In this document: positions 25,531-34,376 of the stretch, one piece after another
Layout: the number at the start of each line of letters is the position of its first letter
Position numbering within the stretch: position 1 is the first letter of the stretch
NCBI RefSeq assembly: GCF_029813785.1
Contig: NZ_JARVKY010000001.1
Location: forward strand, 558,001 to 622,000
Direction: 5' to 3'
DNA length: 64,000 nt
Source of the DNA: Streptomyces sp. DH41
Lineage (GTDB): Bacteria > Actinomycetota > Actinomycetes > Streptomycetales > Streptomycetaceae
Program-made: the position numbers and the translations under genes
Notes under the pieces: model-generated
What the model was told of the DNA's origin: nothing
Database searches by the model: none
Seen by the model: the letters and a program-made list of their open reading frames with translations, nothing else

Positions 25531-27024
25531 TCACGAAGAGTCCGCCGACCCCCCGCGCACCACCGACAACGGCTCCGCGATGTCCTCCAGCGAGCGGCGT
25601 TCCGCCTTCACCGCCAGGAACGCCGCCACCAGCCCGGCCGCGCACATCAGCCCGGCGCCGATCTGGAAGGCCAGGACCGTGTCGCCGACCACGCCGGACT
25701 CGGTGAGGTTGGCGAAGAGCAGCGGGCCGCTGATGCCGCCGGCGGCGGTGCCGATGGCGTAGAAGAAGGCGATGGCCATGGCGCGGGTCTCCATGGGGAA
25801 GATCTCGGAGACCGTCAGGTACGCGCTGGAGGCGCCCGCCGACGCGAAGAACAGCACCACGCACCAGCAGACCGTCATCGTCGTGGCCGTCAGCGACCCC
25901 CGGTCGAAGAGGTACGCCGTGCCGAAGAGCAGGATGCCGGAGAGCAGATACGTGCTGGAGATCATGATCCGGCGGCCGACCGTGTCGAAGAGCGGGCCGA
26001 GGAGCAGCGGGCCGCAGAAGTTGCCGGCGGCGATGACGGCGAAGTAGTAGCCGGTGCTGCCGGTCGGCACGTCGAAGAAGGTGATGAGGATGGTGCCGAA
26101 GCCGAAGGTGATGGCGTTGTAGAGGAAGGCCTGGCCGACGAAGAGGGAGAGGCCGAGGACCGCGCGGCGCGGGTAGCCGCGGAAGACGGTCTTGGCGATC
26201 AGGCCGAAGCCGATGCTCTTGCGCTGGTGGATGGTGATCTCACCGGCCGGCGGCGGCAGCTTCTCGCCCTTCTCCTTCTCGATCTCCCGTTCGGCGGACG
26301 ACACGAGGGCGTCGGCCTTCTCCCCCTGGCCGTGGATGAACTGCCAGCGTGGGCTCTCCGGGACGTGCCGGCGCACGAGCAGGATGACCAGGCCCAGGAC
26401 CACTCCGAGGCCGAAGCTGAGCCGCCAGCCGAGATCCTTGGGGAAGATGTCGGTGTCCAGCATCACGATGGACAGCAGGGCGCCGCCGATCGCGCCGAGC
26501 CAGTAGCTGCCGTTGATGATGAGGTCGACCCGGCCCCGGTACTTGGACGGGATCAGCTCGTCGATCGCGGAGTTGATCGCCGCGTACTCGCCGCCGATGC
26601 CGAAGCCGGTGAGGAAGCGGAAAAGGAAGAACCACCAGGTCTCGAAGGAGAGCGCGGTCAGCGCCGTCGCCGCCAGATAGACGACCAGCGTCACCATGAA
26701 CAGCTTCTTGCGGCCGTAACGGTCGGTCAGCCAGCCGAAGAACAGGGCCCCGGAGCAGGCGCCCGCCACATACAGGGCGGCGGCCATACCGGTGATCTGG
26801 GCCGAACTGATGTCCAGGCCGCTGCCTTCCTCGGCGATGCGGCCGGCCACGTTGCCGACGATCGTGACTTCCAGGCCGTCCAGGATCCAGACGGTGCCCA
26901 GGCCGATCACGATCATCCAGTGCCACCGTGACCAGGGCAGCCGGTCCAGTCGGGCCGGGACGGCCGTGGTGACGGTGCCGGTGGCGGCGGGCGTCGAGCC
27001 CGGCGACGACGATTCCGCTGTCAT
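25531..27024 (-). CDS. MFS transporter, metabolite:H+ symporter type
   Basis: A 497-residue, 12-helix MFS permease. Signature elements include DGLEVTIVGN in helix 1, the A-motif GWLTDRYGRKKLF, RFLTGFGIGGEYAAINSAID, the KYRGRVDLIINGSYWLGA segment and RHVPESPRW before the central loop. This pattern resembles sugar-porter/NiaP/aromatic-acid type symporters. The substrate is unknown; negative charge at the first helix (D and E) suggests a proton-coupled organic acid or vitamin uptake role. ATG 27024 gives a short cytoplasmic N-terminus. Convergent shadows on the other strand are not genes. Confidence 0.92.
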   Translation of the reverse strand: MTAESSSPGSTPAATGTVTTAVPARLDRLPWSRWHWMIVIGLGTVWILDGLEVTIVGNVAGRIAEEGSGLDISSAQITGMAAALYVAGACSGALFFGWLTDRYGRKKLFMVTLVVYLAATALTALSFETWWFFLFRFLTGFGIGGEYAAINSAIDELIPSKYRGRVDLIINGSYWLGAIGGALLSIVMLDTDIFPKDLGWRLSFGLGVVLGLVILLVRRHVPESPRWQFIHGQGEKADALVSSAEREIEKEKGEKLPPPAGEITIHQRKSIGFGLIAKTVFRGYPRRAVLGLSLFVGQAFLYNAITFGFGTILITFFDVPTGSTGYYFAVIAAGNFCGPLLLGPLFDTVGRRIMISSTYLLSGILLFGTAYLFDRGSLTATTMTVCWCVVLFFASAGASSAYLTVSEIFPMETRAMAIAFFYAIGTAAGGISGPLLFANLTESGVVGDTVLAFQIGAGLMCAAGLVAAFLAVKAERRSLEDIAEPLSVVRGGSADSS

Positions 27025-27129
27025 GGCTCCCTCTCCGTCGAGCGAACGCCTCCCGTGTGCCCCGCACCGGGAGGGACACGCCCGCCGCGCCGGGAGGCCG
27101 CAGGGCCCGCCCACGCCCTCGGAGGGGCC

Positions 27130-28698
27130 CTACGCCCCCAGCATGCGGGAGACCGTGTAGATCAGCAGCCCGGCCAGCGAGCCGACCACCGTGCCGTTGA
27201 TCCGGATGAACTGGAGGTCCCGGCCGATGTTCGCCTCGATCTTCTTCGTGGTGTGCTCGGCGTCCCAGCCCGCCACCGTGTCGGTGATCAGGGAGGTGAT
27301 CTCCCGGCGGTAGGTGGTGACCACGTACACCGCGGCACCCTCGACCCACGAGTCGACCTTGCCCTGCACCTTGGCGTCGGAGGCCATCCGCGCGCCCAGC
27401 GACAGCAGCGAGGCCCGTACCCGCATGCGCAGTTCGCTGCGCTCGTCCTCCGCCGCGGAGACGATCATGGATCGTACGGCCGTCCAGGCGGACGCGATCA
27501 GGTCCTGGACCTCCCCGCGGCCCAGCACCTCGGTCTTCAGCCGCTCCACACGCGCGCGGGTCTCCGTGTCGGACTGGAGGTCGGAGGCGAAGTCGGTGAG
27601 GAAGCGGTCGAGGGCGCCGCGCGCCGGGTGGGCCGGCATGTCGCGCATCTCGGTGACGAAGCGCAGCAGCTCCTTGTAGACGCGGTCGCCGATCTTCTTG
27701 TCCACGAACCGGGGCGTCCATCCGGGTGCCCCGCCCTGTACGGCGTCCATCACGGAGTCGCCGTGCAGGATCAGCCAGTCGTGGGCGCGGGAGACGATCA
27801 GGTCGACGGCCCGCCGGTGTCCGCCGTCGGCGACGATCCGGTCCAGCAGCTTGCCGATGCCGGGGGCGATCTCCTGCGCGTCGGCCCGCCGGGTGATCGC
27901 CTCCCCCACCACCGCCTGTACGTCGGAGTCGCGCAGCACGGTGAGGGCGCCGCGCAGGGCGGCGGACAGCTCGGCCGTCACCCGGTCGGCGTGTTCCGGG
28001 ACGGCGAGCCAGGCGCCGAGCCGGCTGCCGATGCCGACGGCGCGCAGCCGCCCGCGTACGACGTCCTCGGAGAGGAAGTTCTCGCCGACGAACTCGCCGA
28101 GCGAGACACCCAGCTGGTCCTTCTTCTTCGGGATGATCGCGGTGTGCGGGATGGGGATGCCGAGCGGGTGGCGGAAGAGGGCGGTGACCGCGAACCAGTC
28201 GGCGAGCGCGCCGACCATGCCTGCCTCGGCGGCGGCCGACACGTAACCCGCCCAGGCGCCCGCGCCCCGGTGGGAGGCCCACTCGGCCAGGACGTAGACC
28301 ACGGCGACGAACAGCAGCAGGCCGGTGGCGGTGAGCTTCATGCGGCGCACGCCGCGGCGCTTCTCCTCGTCGGCCGGGCTGAAGGCCGTCATCGCGCGAT
28401 CGCGTACGGGACCGGGGCCGGGGTCGGGGTCGGAGCCAGTGCCTGAGTCGGCGCCCGTACTGGGGCCGGCACCCGTGCCTGGATCGGCACCCGTACCGGG
28501 GCCGGCACCCGTGCCTGGATCGGCACCCGTACCGGGGCCGGTGCCCGTACCTGGACCGGCGCCCGTGCCGGCGCGGGCGCCCGGGGCTGCGCGCCCCTCC
28601 CCCTCGACGGCGGATCCCCCGGCATCTCCCGTGCCCGCCCCGGCGTCCCGCCCGGTGCCTCCGGAACCCTCAGGAAGTTCCGCGTTCGCGCGTTCCAT
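27130..28698 (-). CDS. DUF445 family membrane protein with repetitive N-terminal extension
   Basis: A 522-residue protein from ATG 28698. The DUF445 part begins near residue 103 (MTAFSPADEEKRRGVRRMKL, an alternative start at 28392). It has an N-terminal membrane helix, the hallmark GALADWFAVTALFRHPLGIP IPHT segment, and a C-terminal membrane anchor (GTVVGSLAGLLIYTVSRML). The preceding ~90 residues are made of Gly/Thr/Asp/Pro repeats of 12 residues encoded by a 36-bp tandem repeat. DUF445 proteins (YjiN type) are inner-membrane proteins of unknown function. Either start could be used; the extension has no known role. Confidence 0.88.
   Translation of the reverse strand: MERANAELPEGSGGTGRDAGAGTGDAGGSAVEGEGRAAPGARAGTGAGPGTGTGPGTGADPGTGAGPGTGADPGTGAGPSTGADSGTGSDPDPGPGPVRDRAMTAFSPADEEKRRGVRRMKLTATGLLLFVAVVYVLAEWASHRGAGAWAGYVSAAAEAGMVGALADWFAVTALFRHPLGIPIPHTAIIPKKKDQLGVSLGEFVGENFLSEDVVRGRLRAVGIGSRLGAWLAVPEHADRVTAELSAALRGALTVLRDSDVQAVVGEAITRRADAQEIAPGIGKLLDRIVADGGHRRAVDLIVSRAHDWLILHGDSVMDAVQGGAPGWTPRFVDKKIGDRVYKELLRFVTEMRDMPAHPARGALDRFLTDFASDLQSDTETRARVERLKTEVLGRGEVQDLIASAWTAVRSMIVSAAEDERSELRMRVRASLLSLGARMASDAKVQGKVDSWVEGAAVYVVTTYRREITSLITDTVAGWDAEHTTKKIEANIGRDLQFIRINGTVVGSLAGLLIYTVSRMLGA
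28449..28560. repeat. 36-bp tandem repeat (about three copies) in the DUF445 gene
   Basis: Units of 36 bp begin at 28449, 28485 and 28521, each holding CCCGTACCGGGGCCGG-type cores. They encode the 12-residue GTGAGPGTGADP-like repeat in frame, so copy-number changes would lengthen or shorten the protein without frameshift. Confidence 0.85.
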
Positions 28699-28896
28699 GC
28701 ACTCCACCGTTCGCTGTTCCGTCCCGGACACATTGTCCCTTCCTGACCGACTCCCGGAACGGAACACAAGTTCCCTGCGTCTGTCCCGGAGGGGGAACGC
28801 CCGGGGGGTCCTGCGGCCTTTCCCCGGCCCATGACGCATCATGGGTTCATCGGACCGGAGCTTCGGGCTCCCCTCGCCCGAGGAGAACAGCACAGC

Positions 28897-30261
28897 ATGA
28901 CCCGGGGTCGTGACGGGGGTTCGGGGACACCCCCCACCAAACACCGTGCCCTGCTCGCGGCGATCGTCACCCTGATAGTGGCGATCTCCGCGGCCATATA
29001 CGCCGGAGCGTCCGCCGACGACGGCACCAAGGACCGCACACCGCTCGCCGGCGGCCGTTTCCCGCGCGGCGACGCCGCTCCCGCCTCCACCGGCACCTGG
29101 GTCGGCGCCTGGTCCACCTCACCCGCGGCGGCCGAACCGGGCACCGAGGCGACCGGCATGGCGGGCCGCTCGGTGCGCAACGTCGTGCACACCAGTATCG
29201 GCGGCACCAGCGCGCGGATCACCCTGTCCAACCTCTACGGACAGTCCCCGCTGACCGTCACGCACGCCACCATCGCCCTGGCCGACGGCCCCGACACCGC
29301 CGCCGCGCTCGCCGACACCATGCGCCGGCTCACCTTCGGCGGCAGCCCCCGGGTCGTCATCCCGGCGGGCGGACAGGTGATGAGCGACATCGCCCGCATC
29401 ACCGTCCCGTACGGCACGGACGTCCTGGTCACCACGTACTCCCCCGTACCGTCCGGACCGGTCACCTACCACCCGCACGCACGGCAGACCAGCTATGTCG
29501 CCGACGGCGAGCGCACCGCGGACGTCACCGCCGTCGCGTACACGACCGAGACTCGCTACTGGCGCTACCTGACCGCGCTGGACGTGCTGAGCCACGAGGC
29601 CGACGGCACCGTCGTCGCCCTCGGCGACTCGATCACCGACGGTTTCGGCTCCGAGGTGGACGCCAACAACCGCTGGACCGACGTCCTCGCCGAGCGCCTG
29701 CACGACGCGACCGAGGCCGGACGGGACACGCCCCGCTACAGCGTCGTCAACCAGGGCATCAGCGGCAACCGCGTCCTGACCGGCAGGGCCGGCCGGCCCG
29801 CCGACAACCCCAGCGCGCTGAGCCGGTTCGAGCGGGACGTACTGGAGCGCACCAACGTCAAGGTCGTCGTCATCGTCCTCGGCGTCAACGACATCCTGCA
29901 CAGCCCCGAACTCGCCGACCGCGACGGCATCCTCGACGGCCTGCGCACCCTGGTCGACCAGGCCCACGCCCGCGGGCTGAAGGCCGTCGGCGCGACGATC
30001 ATGCCGTTCGGCGGCTACAGCGGTTACACGCGGGCCCGCGAGACGATGCGGCAGGAGATCAACGAGGAGATCCGCTCGGGCCGCGTGTTCGACGCGGTCG
30101 TCGACTTCGACAAGGCGCTGCGCGACCCCTACGACCCGCGCCGACTGCGCTCCGACTACGACAGCGGCGACCACCTGCACCCCAGCGACAAGGGCTACGC
30201 GCGGATGGGCCGACTCCTCGACCTGGACGACCTGAAGGGCGCGGCACCGATACAGCTGTGA
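28897..30261 (+). CDS. Secreted/membrane-tethered SGNH-hydrolase (GDSL) esterase or lipase
   Basis: A 454-residue protein. Its N-terminal membrane helix or signal anchor (ALLAAIVTLIVAISAAIYAG, about residues 18-38) precedes a beta-rich region (WVGAWSTSPAAAEPGTE onward). The SGNH catalytic domain follows: block I GDSITDGFG near 243, block II GISGN, block III GVND near 328 and block V DHLHP near 424 carrying the catalytic Asp/His. The two-part layout with WVGAWSTSP is typical of actinobacterial extracellular GDSL hydrolases acting on lipids or polysaccharide esters. ATG 28897 follows GAGGAGA; upstream residues are not family-like. Confidence 0.92.
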   Translation: MTRGRDGGSGTPPTKHRALLAAIVTLIVAISAAIYAGASADDGTKDRTPLAGGRFPRGDAAPASTGTWVGAWSTSPAAAEPGTEATGMAGRSVRNVVHTSIGGTSARITLSNLYGQSPLTVTHATIALADGPDTAAALADTMRRLTFGGSPRVVIPAGGQVMSDIARITVPYGTDVLVTTYSPVPSGPVTYHPHARQTSYVADGERTADVTAVAYTTETRYWRYLTALDVLSHEADGTVVALGDSITDGFGSEVDANNRWTDVLAERLHDATEAGRDTPRYSVVNQGISGNRVLTGRAGRPADNPSALSRFERDVLERTNVKVVVIVLGVNDILHSPELADRDGILDGLRTLVDQAHARGLKAVGATIMPFGGYSGYTRARETMRQEINEEIRSGRVFDAVVDFDKALRDPYDPRRLRSDYDSGDHLHPSDKGYARMGRLLDLDDLKGAAPIQL

Positions 30262-30274
30262 CCGGGGCGGGCCG

Positions 30275-30350
30275 CCCGGACCGCACGGCACGGCACGGCC
30301 CCCGGGCACCGCACGGCACGGCCTCCGGGCACCCCGGCACCGCACAACCA
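30275..30350. repeat. Short direct repeats downstream of the GDSL gene
   Basis: GCACGGCACGGCCCCCGGGC and GCACGGCACGGCCTCCGGGC lie back to back in the gap between two convergent genes. They could form GC-rich hairpins; no function is assigned. Confidence 0.5.
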
Positions 30351-30451
30351 GGCCCCGGGCCACCGGCAGGGCACAGGAGGGCCTGCCGACAACCGCCGCC
30401 CCTCCCGCCGCCGACGTCCGCTCACGGGCGATCCGCCCGGCGGCGCCCCGC

Positions 30452-31288
30452 TCAGTCCTCGCCCCGCCTGCGGCGGTCCCGCTCCTCGCGGCGCAGCTCG
30501 CGCTGGTCGCGGCGTTCGTCGCGGTGCTCGCGCAGCATGTCCCGATGGCCTTCGAGCATCCGGTTGTGAGCCCCCTCCACTTCCTCCCGGAAGGAGGAGT
30601 GCAGCCCCTTCCTCGCGGCCCGGCGCTCCAGCTTCTCCTGCCGGCGCTCCTCCTTCTGCCGCTGCCGCTCCGCCCGCGTCAGCTTGCGCTCGACACCGAC
30701 CCCGCCCCACAGGGCGAACCCGGTCACGATGACACGCGGCCCGCCCGGATCCCCGGGGACGCCCTCCTCGCGGTGGTCGAAGCCGCCCATGACGCCGACA
30801 CCGCGCACGATCACCTCGACACCCGGCGGCACGATCACGTTCATCCCGCCCATGATCGCCACGCAGTTGATCACGACCTCGCGGTCGGCGAAGTTCGCCT
30901 CACGCAGGTCGATGTCCCCGCCGCCCCAGAACGCGACCGAGTTGAAGCGCCTCGGCACCGTCCAGCGCCCCTTGCGCTGGAATCCGGACATCACGGCGAC
31001 CGCCCACGACGACGACCCCTCGCCGCCGGTGATCCGGCCCGCCCAGTCCGCGCTTCCCTCGGGCTCCTTGGTCATCGACACCCGGGGCGCCACGCCCGCC
31101 CCGCCGACCGGCAGGTCCTGGGTGATCGGCGCCAGCTCCCCGTACGTCCGCGCGCTGTACGTGGTGTCCAGCCGCTCCTGGAACTCGGTCATGTCCAGAC
31201 GCCCCTCCGCGAGGGCGTCCCGCAGGACCTCGGCGACTCGTTCGCGGTCGGCGTCGGATGCGCGGAGTTCCGGGGCGTCGTCGGTCAT
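30452..31288 (-). CDS. DUF1707/LiaF-like cell-wall-response protein
   Basis: A 278-residue soluble protein. The N-terminal DUF1707 domain (LRASDADRERVAEVLRDALA, with DMTEFQERLDTTYSARTYGEL) is followed by a LiaF/DUF2154-like beta domain (VAFWGGGDIDLREANF, VINCVAIMGGMNVIVPPGVE, FALWGGVGV). It ends in a highly charged Arg/Glu helix of about 75 residues. LiaF-like domains occur in proteins responding to cell-wall-active antibiotics. No membrane helix is visible, unlike LiaF itself. It precedes the ABC exporter genes' 3' end on the same strand, but a separate promoter is likely. Confidence 0.87.
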   Translation of the reverse strand: MTDDAPELRASDADRERVAEVLRDALAEGRLDMTEFQERLDTTYSARTYGELAPITQDLPVGGAGVAPRVSMTKEPEGSADWAGRITGGEGSSSWAVAVMSGFQRKGRWTVPRRFNSVAFWGGGDIDLREANFADREVVINCVAIMGGMNVIVPPGVEVIVRGVGVMGGFDHREEGVPGDPGGPRVIVTGFALWGGVGVERKLTRAERQRQKEERRQEKLERRAARKGLHSSFREEVEGAHNRMLEGHRDMLREHRDERRDQRELRREERDRRRRGED

Positions 31289-31320
31289 GCGATCAGCCTA
31301 CGAGGTCACCGCGCCGGACA

Positions 31321-32427
31321 CTACGCGCCCGAGCGTTCCGCGTACATCTTGGCGATCACCGACTCGATGTCCGGCTCCCGCACCGACAGGTCCACCAGCG
31401 GATACTCCGCCGCGATCCGCGCCACCAGCCCCGCCGCCGACGCCGACGCCGGGAACGCCAGCCACTGCCGCGGCCCCTCCACCCGCACCACCCGGGCGGG
31501 CGCCGGCGCCTCGATCGGCGGCAACTCCCGCTCCAGGTCCACCACCAGCGTCCGCTCGCTCTCCCCCGCCTCGTGCAGCCCGTCCAGCGGACCGTCGTAC
31601 ATCAGCCGCCCGTGGTCGATCACCATCACCCGGGAACACAGCTGCTCGATGTCCTGGAGGTCGTGCGTGGTCAGCAGCACCGTGGTGCCGCTCTCCGCGT
31701 TCAAGTCCCGCAGGAAACCCCGCACCTTGGCCTTCGACACCACGTCCAGGCCGATCGTCGGCTCGTCCAGGTACAGCACCTCCGGGTCGTGCAGCAGAGC
31801 CGCCGCGATGTCGCCGCGCATCCGCTGCCCCAGCGACAGCTGCCGCACCGGCACGTCCAACAGCTCCCGCAACTGCAGGAGTTCCACGCAACGGTCCAGG
31901 TTCTCCCGGTATCGGGCGTCCGGGATGCGGTACATGCGGTGCATCAGCCGGTAGGAGTCGATCAGCGGCAGGTCCCACCACAGCGTCGTCCGCTGCCCGA
32001 ACACCACCCCGATGCGGTGCGCCAGCCGGATCCGCTCCCGCGCGGGATCGATACCGGCCACCCGCAGCCGGCCCCCGCTCGGCGTCAGAATGCCGGTCAG
32101 CATCTTGATCGTCGTCGACTTCCCGGCGCCGTTCGGCCCGATGTAACCGACCATCTCGCCCCGCGCCACGGTGAACGACAGCCCGTCCACGGCGCGGACC
32201 CGCCGCCGCTCCCGCTTCAGGAAACCGGTCTTCCTCCGCACGTCGAAGACCTTCTCCACACCGTCCAGCTCGATGAATCCCGCACCGGCCGACGGTCCCG
32301 CGACACCCTCCCCGGCCGACACCCCCAGCGCCCCCGGCGCCCTCGACTCCCTCGCTCCCTCCAACGCACTCGCCGCCCCCGGCTCCCCCGGCTCCCCCGG
32401 CTCCCCCTGCTCTCCCGGCTTCCTCAC
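31321..32427 (-). CDS. ABC-2 type exporter, ATP-binding subunit
   Basis: A nucleotide-binding protein with Walker A GPNGAGKST, Q-loop region VVFGQRTTLWWDLP, signature LSLGQRMRGDIAAALLH, Walker B EVLYLDEPT and the TTHDLQDIE switch. It pairs with the two membrane proteins encoded just upstream on the same strand (stop of the permease at 32442, 15 bases before my start). GTG 32427 is inferred. The ~60 N-terminal residues hold PGEPGEPGEPG repeats and are absent from typical family members, so a later start is possible. Related systems export viologens or lipid-like molecules; the substrate is unknown. Confidence 0.88.
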   Translation of the reverse strand: MRKPGEQGEPGEPGEPGAASALEGARESRAPGALGVSAGEGVAGPSAGAGFIELDGVEKVFDVRRKTGFLKRERRRVRAVDGLSFTVARGEMVGYIGPNGAGKSTTIKMLTGILTPSGGRLRVAGIDPARERIRLAHRIGVVFGQRTTLWWDLPLIDSYRLMHRMYRIPDARYRENLDRCVELLQLRELLDVPVRQLSLGQRMRGDIAAALLHDPEVLYLDEPTIGLDVVSKAKVRGFLRDLNAESGTTVLLTTHDLQDIEQLCSRVMVIDHGRLMYDGPLDGLHEAGESERTLVVDLERELPPIEAPAPARVVRVEGPRQWLAFPASASAAGLVARIAAEYPLVDLSVREPDIESVIAKMYAERSGA

Positions 32428-32441
32428 ATCCCTCAACTCCC

Positions 32442-33329
32442 TCAACTCCCCGTACTCCGATACGAACGAAGCCCCGCCCGCCAGGCCAGCCCCGCCAGCG
32501 CGCAGCACGCCACGGCCGCGAACGGCGGCGTGAACGCCACCCACTCGGGCAGGTCCAGCGGATACGGCCGCCCCAGCACATAACTCGCCGGCAACCAGTT
32601 GACGAAGGCCAGCGGCACCACGAACGTCACCCCCCGCACCAGGTCCAGCGCGAACACCGTCGGCGGATACTGCAACATCGTCGTACCGCCGTAGGTGAAG
32701 GCGTTGGCCACCTCCGAGGCGTCCTGCGCCACGAACTGGAAGGCCCCCGCCGCCACGAACACCGCGCAGAAGATCCCCGCCCCGCTGAGCAGCATCACCG
32801 GCATCAGCAGCAGCTTCGCCGCCGACCAGTCGATGTCGAGGACCACCAGCGCGTACCCCAGCACCAGCACCCCCTGCGTCACCCGCCCGAGCCGCCGCAG
32901 CCCGAACCGGTCCGCCGCCACCTGCGCCAGCACCGGCGCCGGGCGCACCAGCAGCGTGTCCAGCGTGCCGTCCCGCACCCGGCGGCCCAGCCGGTCCATC
33001 GAGCCGATCGCCAGGTCCGCCAGCCCGAAGGACACACCGGACAGCCCGTACAGGAACGCCACCTCGGCCAGCGAATAGCCGCCCAGCGCGTCGACACGGG
33101 AGAACATCAGCAGGATCGCCACGAAGTCCAGCGCGGTCATCGCGAAGTTCCCGAACGTCGTCAGCACGAACGACGTCCGGTACGCCATCGTCGACCGGAT
33201 CCACATCCCGACGATCAGCCCGTACGCACGCACCCCCTCGGCGACCCGGCCACGCGGCTCCACCCGCTCGAACCCCCCGGCCGTCCCCGTCACCCCGGCC
33301 TTCTCGGTCACCCCGCCCGCCTCAGCCAC
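32442..33329 (-). CDS. ABC-2 type exporter, membrane subunit B
   Basis: A 295-residue, six-helix permease of the ABC2_membrane_6 type (TFGNFAMTALDFVAILLMFS, DLAIGSMDRLGRRVRDGTLD, VFVAAGAFQFVAQDASEVAN). GTG 33329 overlaps the stop of the preceding permease gene (frame overlap of 8 bases), showing tight coupling. Its N-terminus has a short polar extension (about 45 residues) before the first helix. It should dimerise with the subunit below and the ATPase of the same operon. Confidence 0.88.
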   Translation of the reverse strand: MAEAGGVTEKAGVTGTAGGFERVEPRGRVAEGVRAYGLIVGMWIRSTMAYRTSFVLTTFGNFAMTALDFVAILLMFSRVDALGGYSLAEVAFLYGLSGVSFGLADLAIGSMDRLGRRVRDGTLDTLLVRPAPVLAQVAADRFGLRRLGRVTQGVLVLGYALVVLDIDWSAAKLLLMPVMLLSGAGIFCAVFVAAGAFQFVAQDASEVANAFTYGGTTMLQYPPTVFALDLVRGVTFVVPLAFVNWLPASYVLGRPYPLDLPEWVAFTPPFAAVACCALAGLAWRAGLRSYRSTGS

Positions 33330-34128
33330 CCTGCACCACCACCCGTCGCGTCGCCGCCGACTGCACCAGCCGCCCCACCGCCAGCAGCGCCACTGCCCAG
33401 GACGCCTGGAAGACGAACGTCCCCCACGCGTCCGCCTCCCCCAGCAGCACATCCGCCGGCGCCTGCAACAGCGACGACCACGGCAGCGCCCGCACGACCT
33501 CGCCGAGCGCGCCCGGGAACACGTTCAGCGGCAGCAGCATCCCCGAACAGAACAGCCCCGCGAGCCACGCCATCTGCGTCACCCCCGTACCGTCCATCAG
33601 CCAGAAGGCCGAGAGCGCCACCAGATAGCGCAGCGCGAAACCCACCACCGCCGCCAGCACCACCGCCACCAGGAACGCCACCCACGTGGACACCTCCCGC
33701 GGCAGCGCCACCGGGAAGAACAGCGACCCGAACACGAACGGCACCACCCCGCGCCCCAGCAACTGGAACAGCGCCCGTCCCACATCCGCCGCCAGCCACC
33801 ACAGCTGGAGATCCGCCGGCCGGTACAGATCGACGGCGATGTCACCCGAACGGATGCGCTCCATCAACTCGTCCTCGAACCCGCCGCCCCCGATCGCCAG
33901 CGCCGCCAGCAAGGCCTGCCCCAGCCACACGAAGGTGACGGCCTGCGCCTGGTCGTAGCCCCCGAGCTGCGGCTTCTCGTCCCACAGGGCCAAATACGTG
34001 TACACCAGGATCAAACCGAAGACCGTGTTGGTGAACACCCCGGCGGCGGTAGCCGCCCGATACGTCGCGTACCGCCGGAATCCCCCCGCCGCGACGGCCA
34101 AGTACAACCGCCCCGAGCCAGCGCCCAC
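33322..34128 (-). CDS. ABC-2 type exporter, membrane subunit A
   Basis: A 268-residue permease starting at GTG 34128 with GGAGGGGG upstream. It shares the ABC2_membrane_6 pattern: YATYRAATAAGVFTNTVFGL at helix 1, MERIRSGDIAVDLYRPADLQ coupling-helix region, and six hydrophobic segments. It is the first gene of the three-gene exporter operon (A, B, ATPase). Confidence 0.88.
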   Translation of the reverse strand: MGAGSGRLYLAVAAGGFRRYATYRAATAAGVFTNTVFGLILVYTYLALWDEKPQLGGYDQAQAVTFVWLGQALLAALAIGGGGFEDELMERIRSGDIAVDLYRPADLQLWWLAADVGRALFQLLGRGVVPFVFGSLFFPVALPREVSTWVAFLVAVVLAAVVGFALRYLVALSAFWLMDGTGVTQMAWLAGLFCSGMLLPLNVFPGALGEVVRALPWSSLLQAPADVLLGEADAWGTFVFQASWAVALLAVGRLVQSAATRRVVVQGG

Positions 34129-34253
34129 AGCCCCCTCCTCCGCCCGACACCAAAGCGCAGGAGCCTAGTGCGACGGCCATCACCCGTGCCACGCAATTTC
34201 ACGGGTGTGCCAGCGAGCGGGAACGGAACCCCTGATGCGAGAGTCTTCTTGAG

Positions 34254-34316
34254 AGGCCGCAGAGGACACAGAAGGCACAGAGGCCACATAGGGCACAGAG
34301 GACACAGGGGCCCCAA
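34254..34316. repeat. Imperfect 9-18 bp tandem repeats upstream of the PBP gene
   Basis: The stretch repeats GGCACAGAGG/GGACACAG-type units (for example CACAGAGGACACAG) about five times, unlike the surrounding composition. It lies in the leader region of the penicillin-binding protein gene. Confidence 0.6.
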
Positions 34317-34376
34317 AAGCCGCAGAAGCATACAAGGCCGTACGAGACCAGACCGTACGACGCGAAACAGGAGTCC

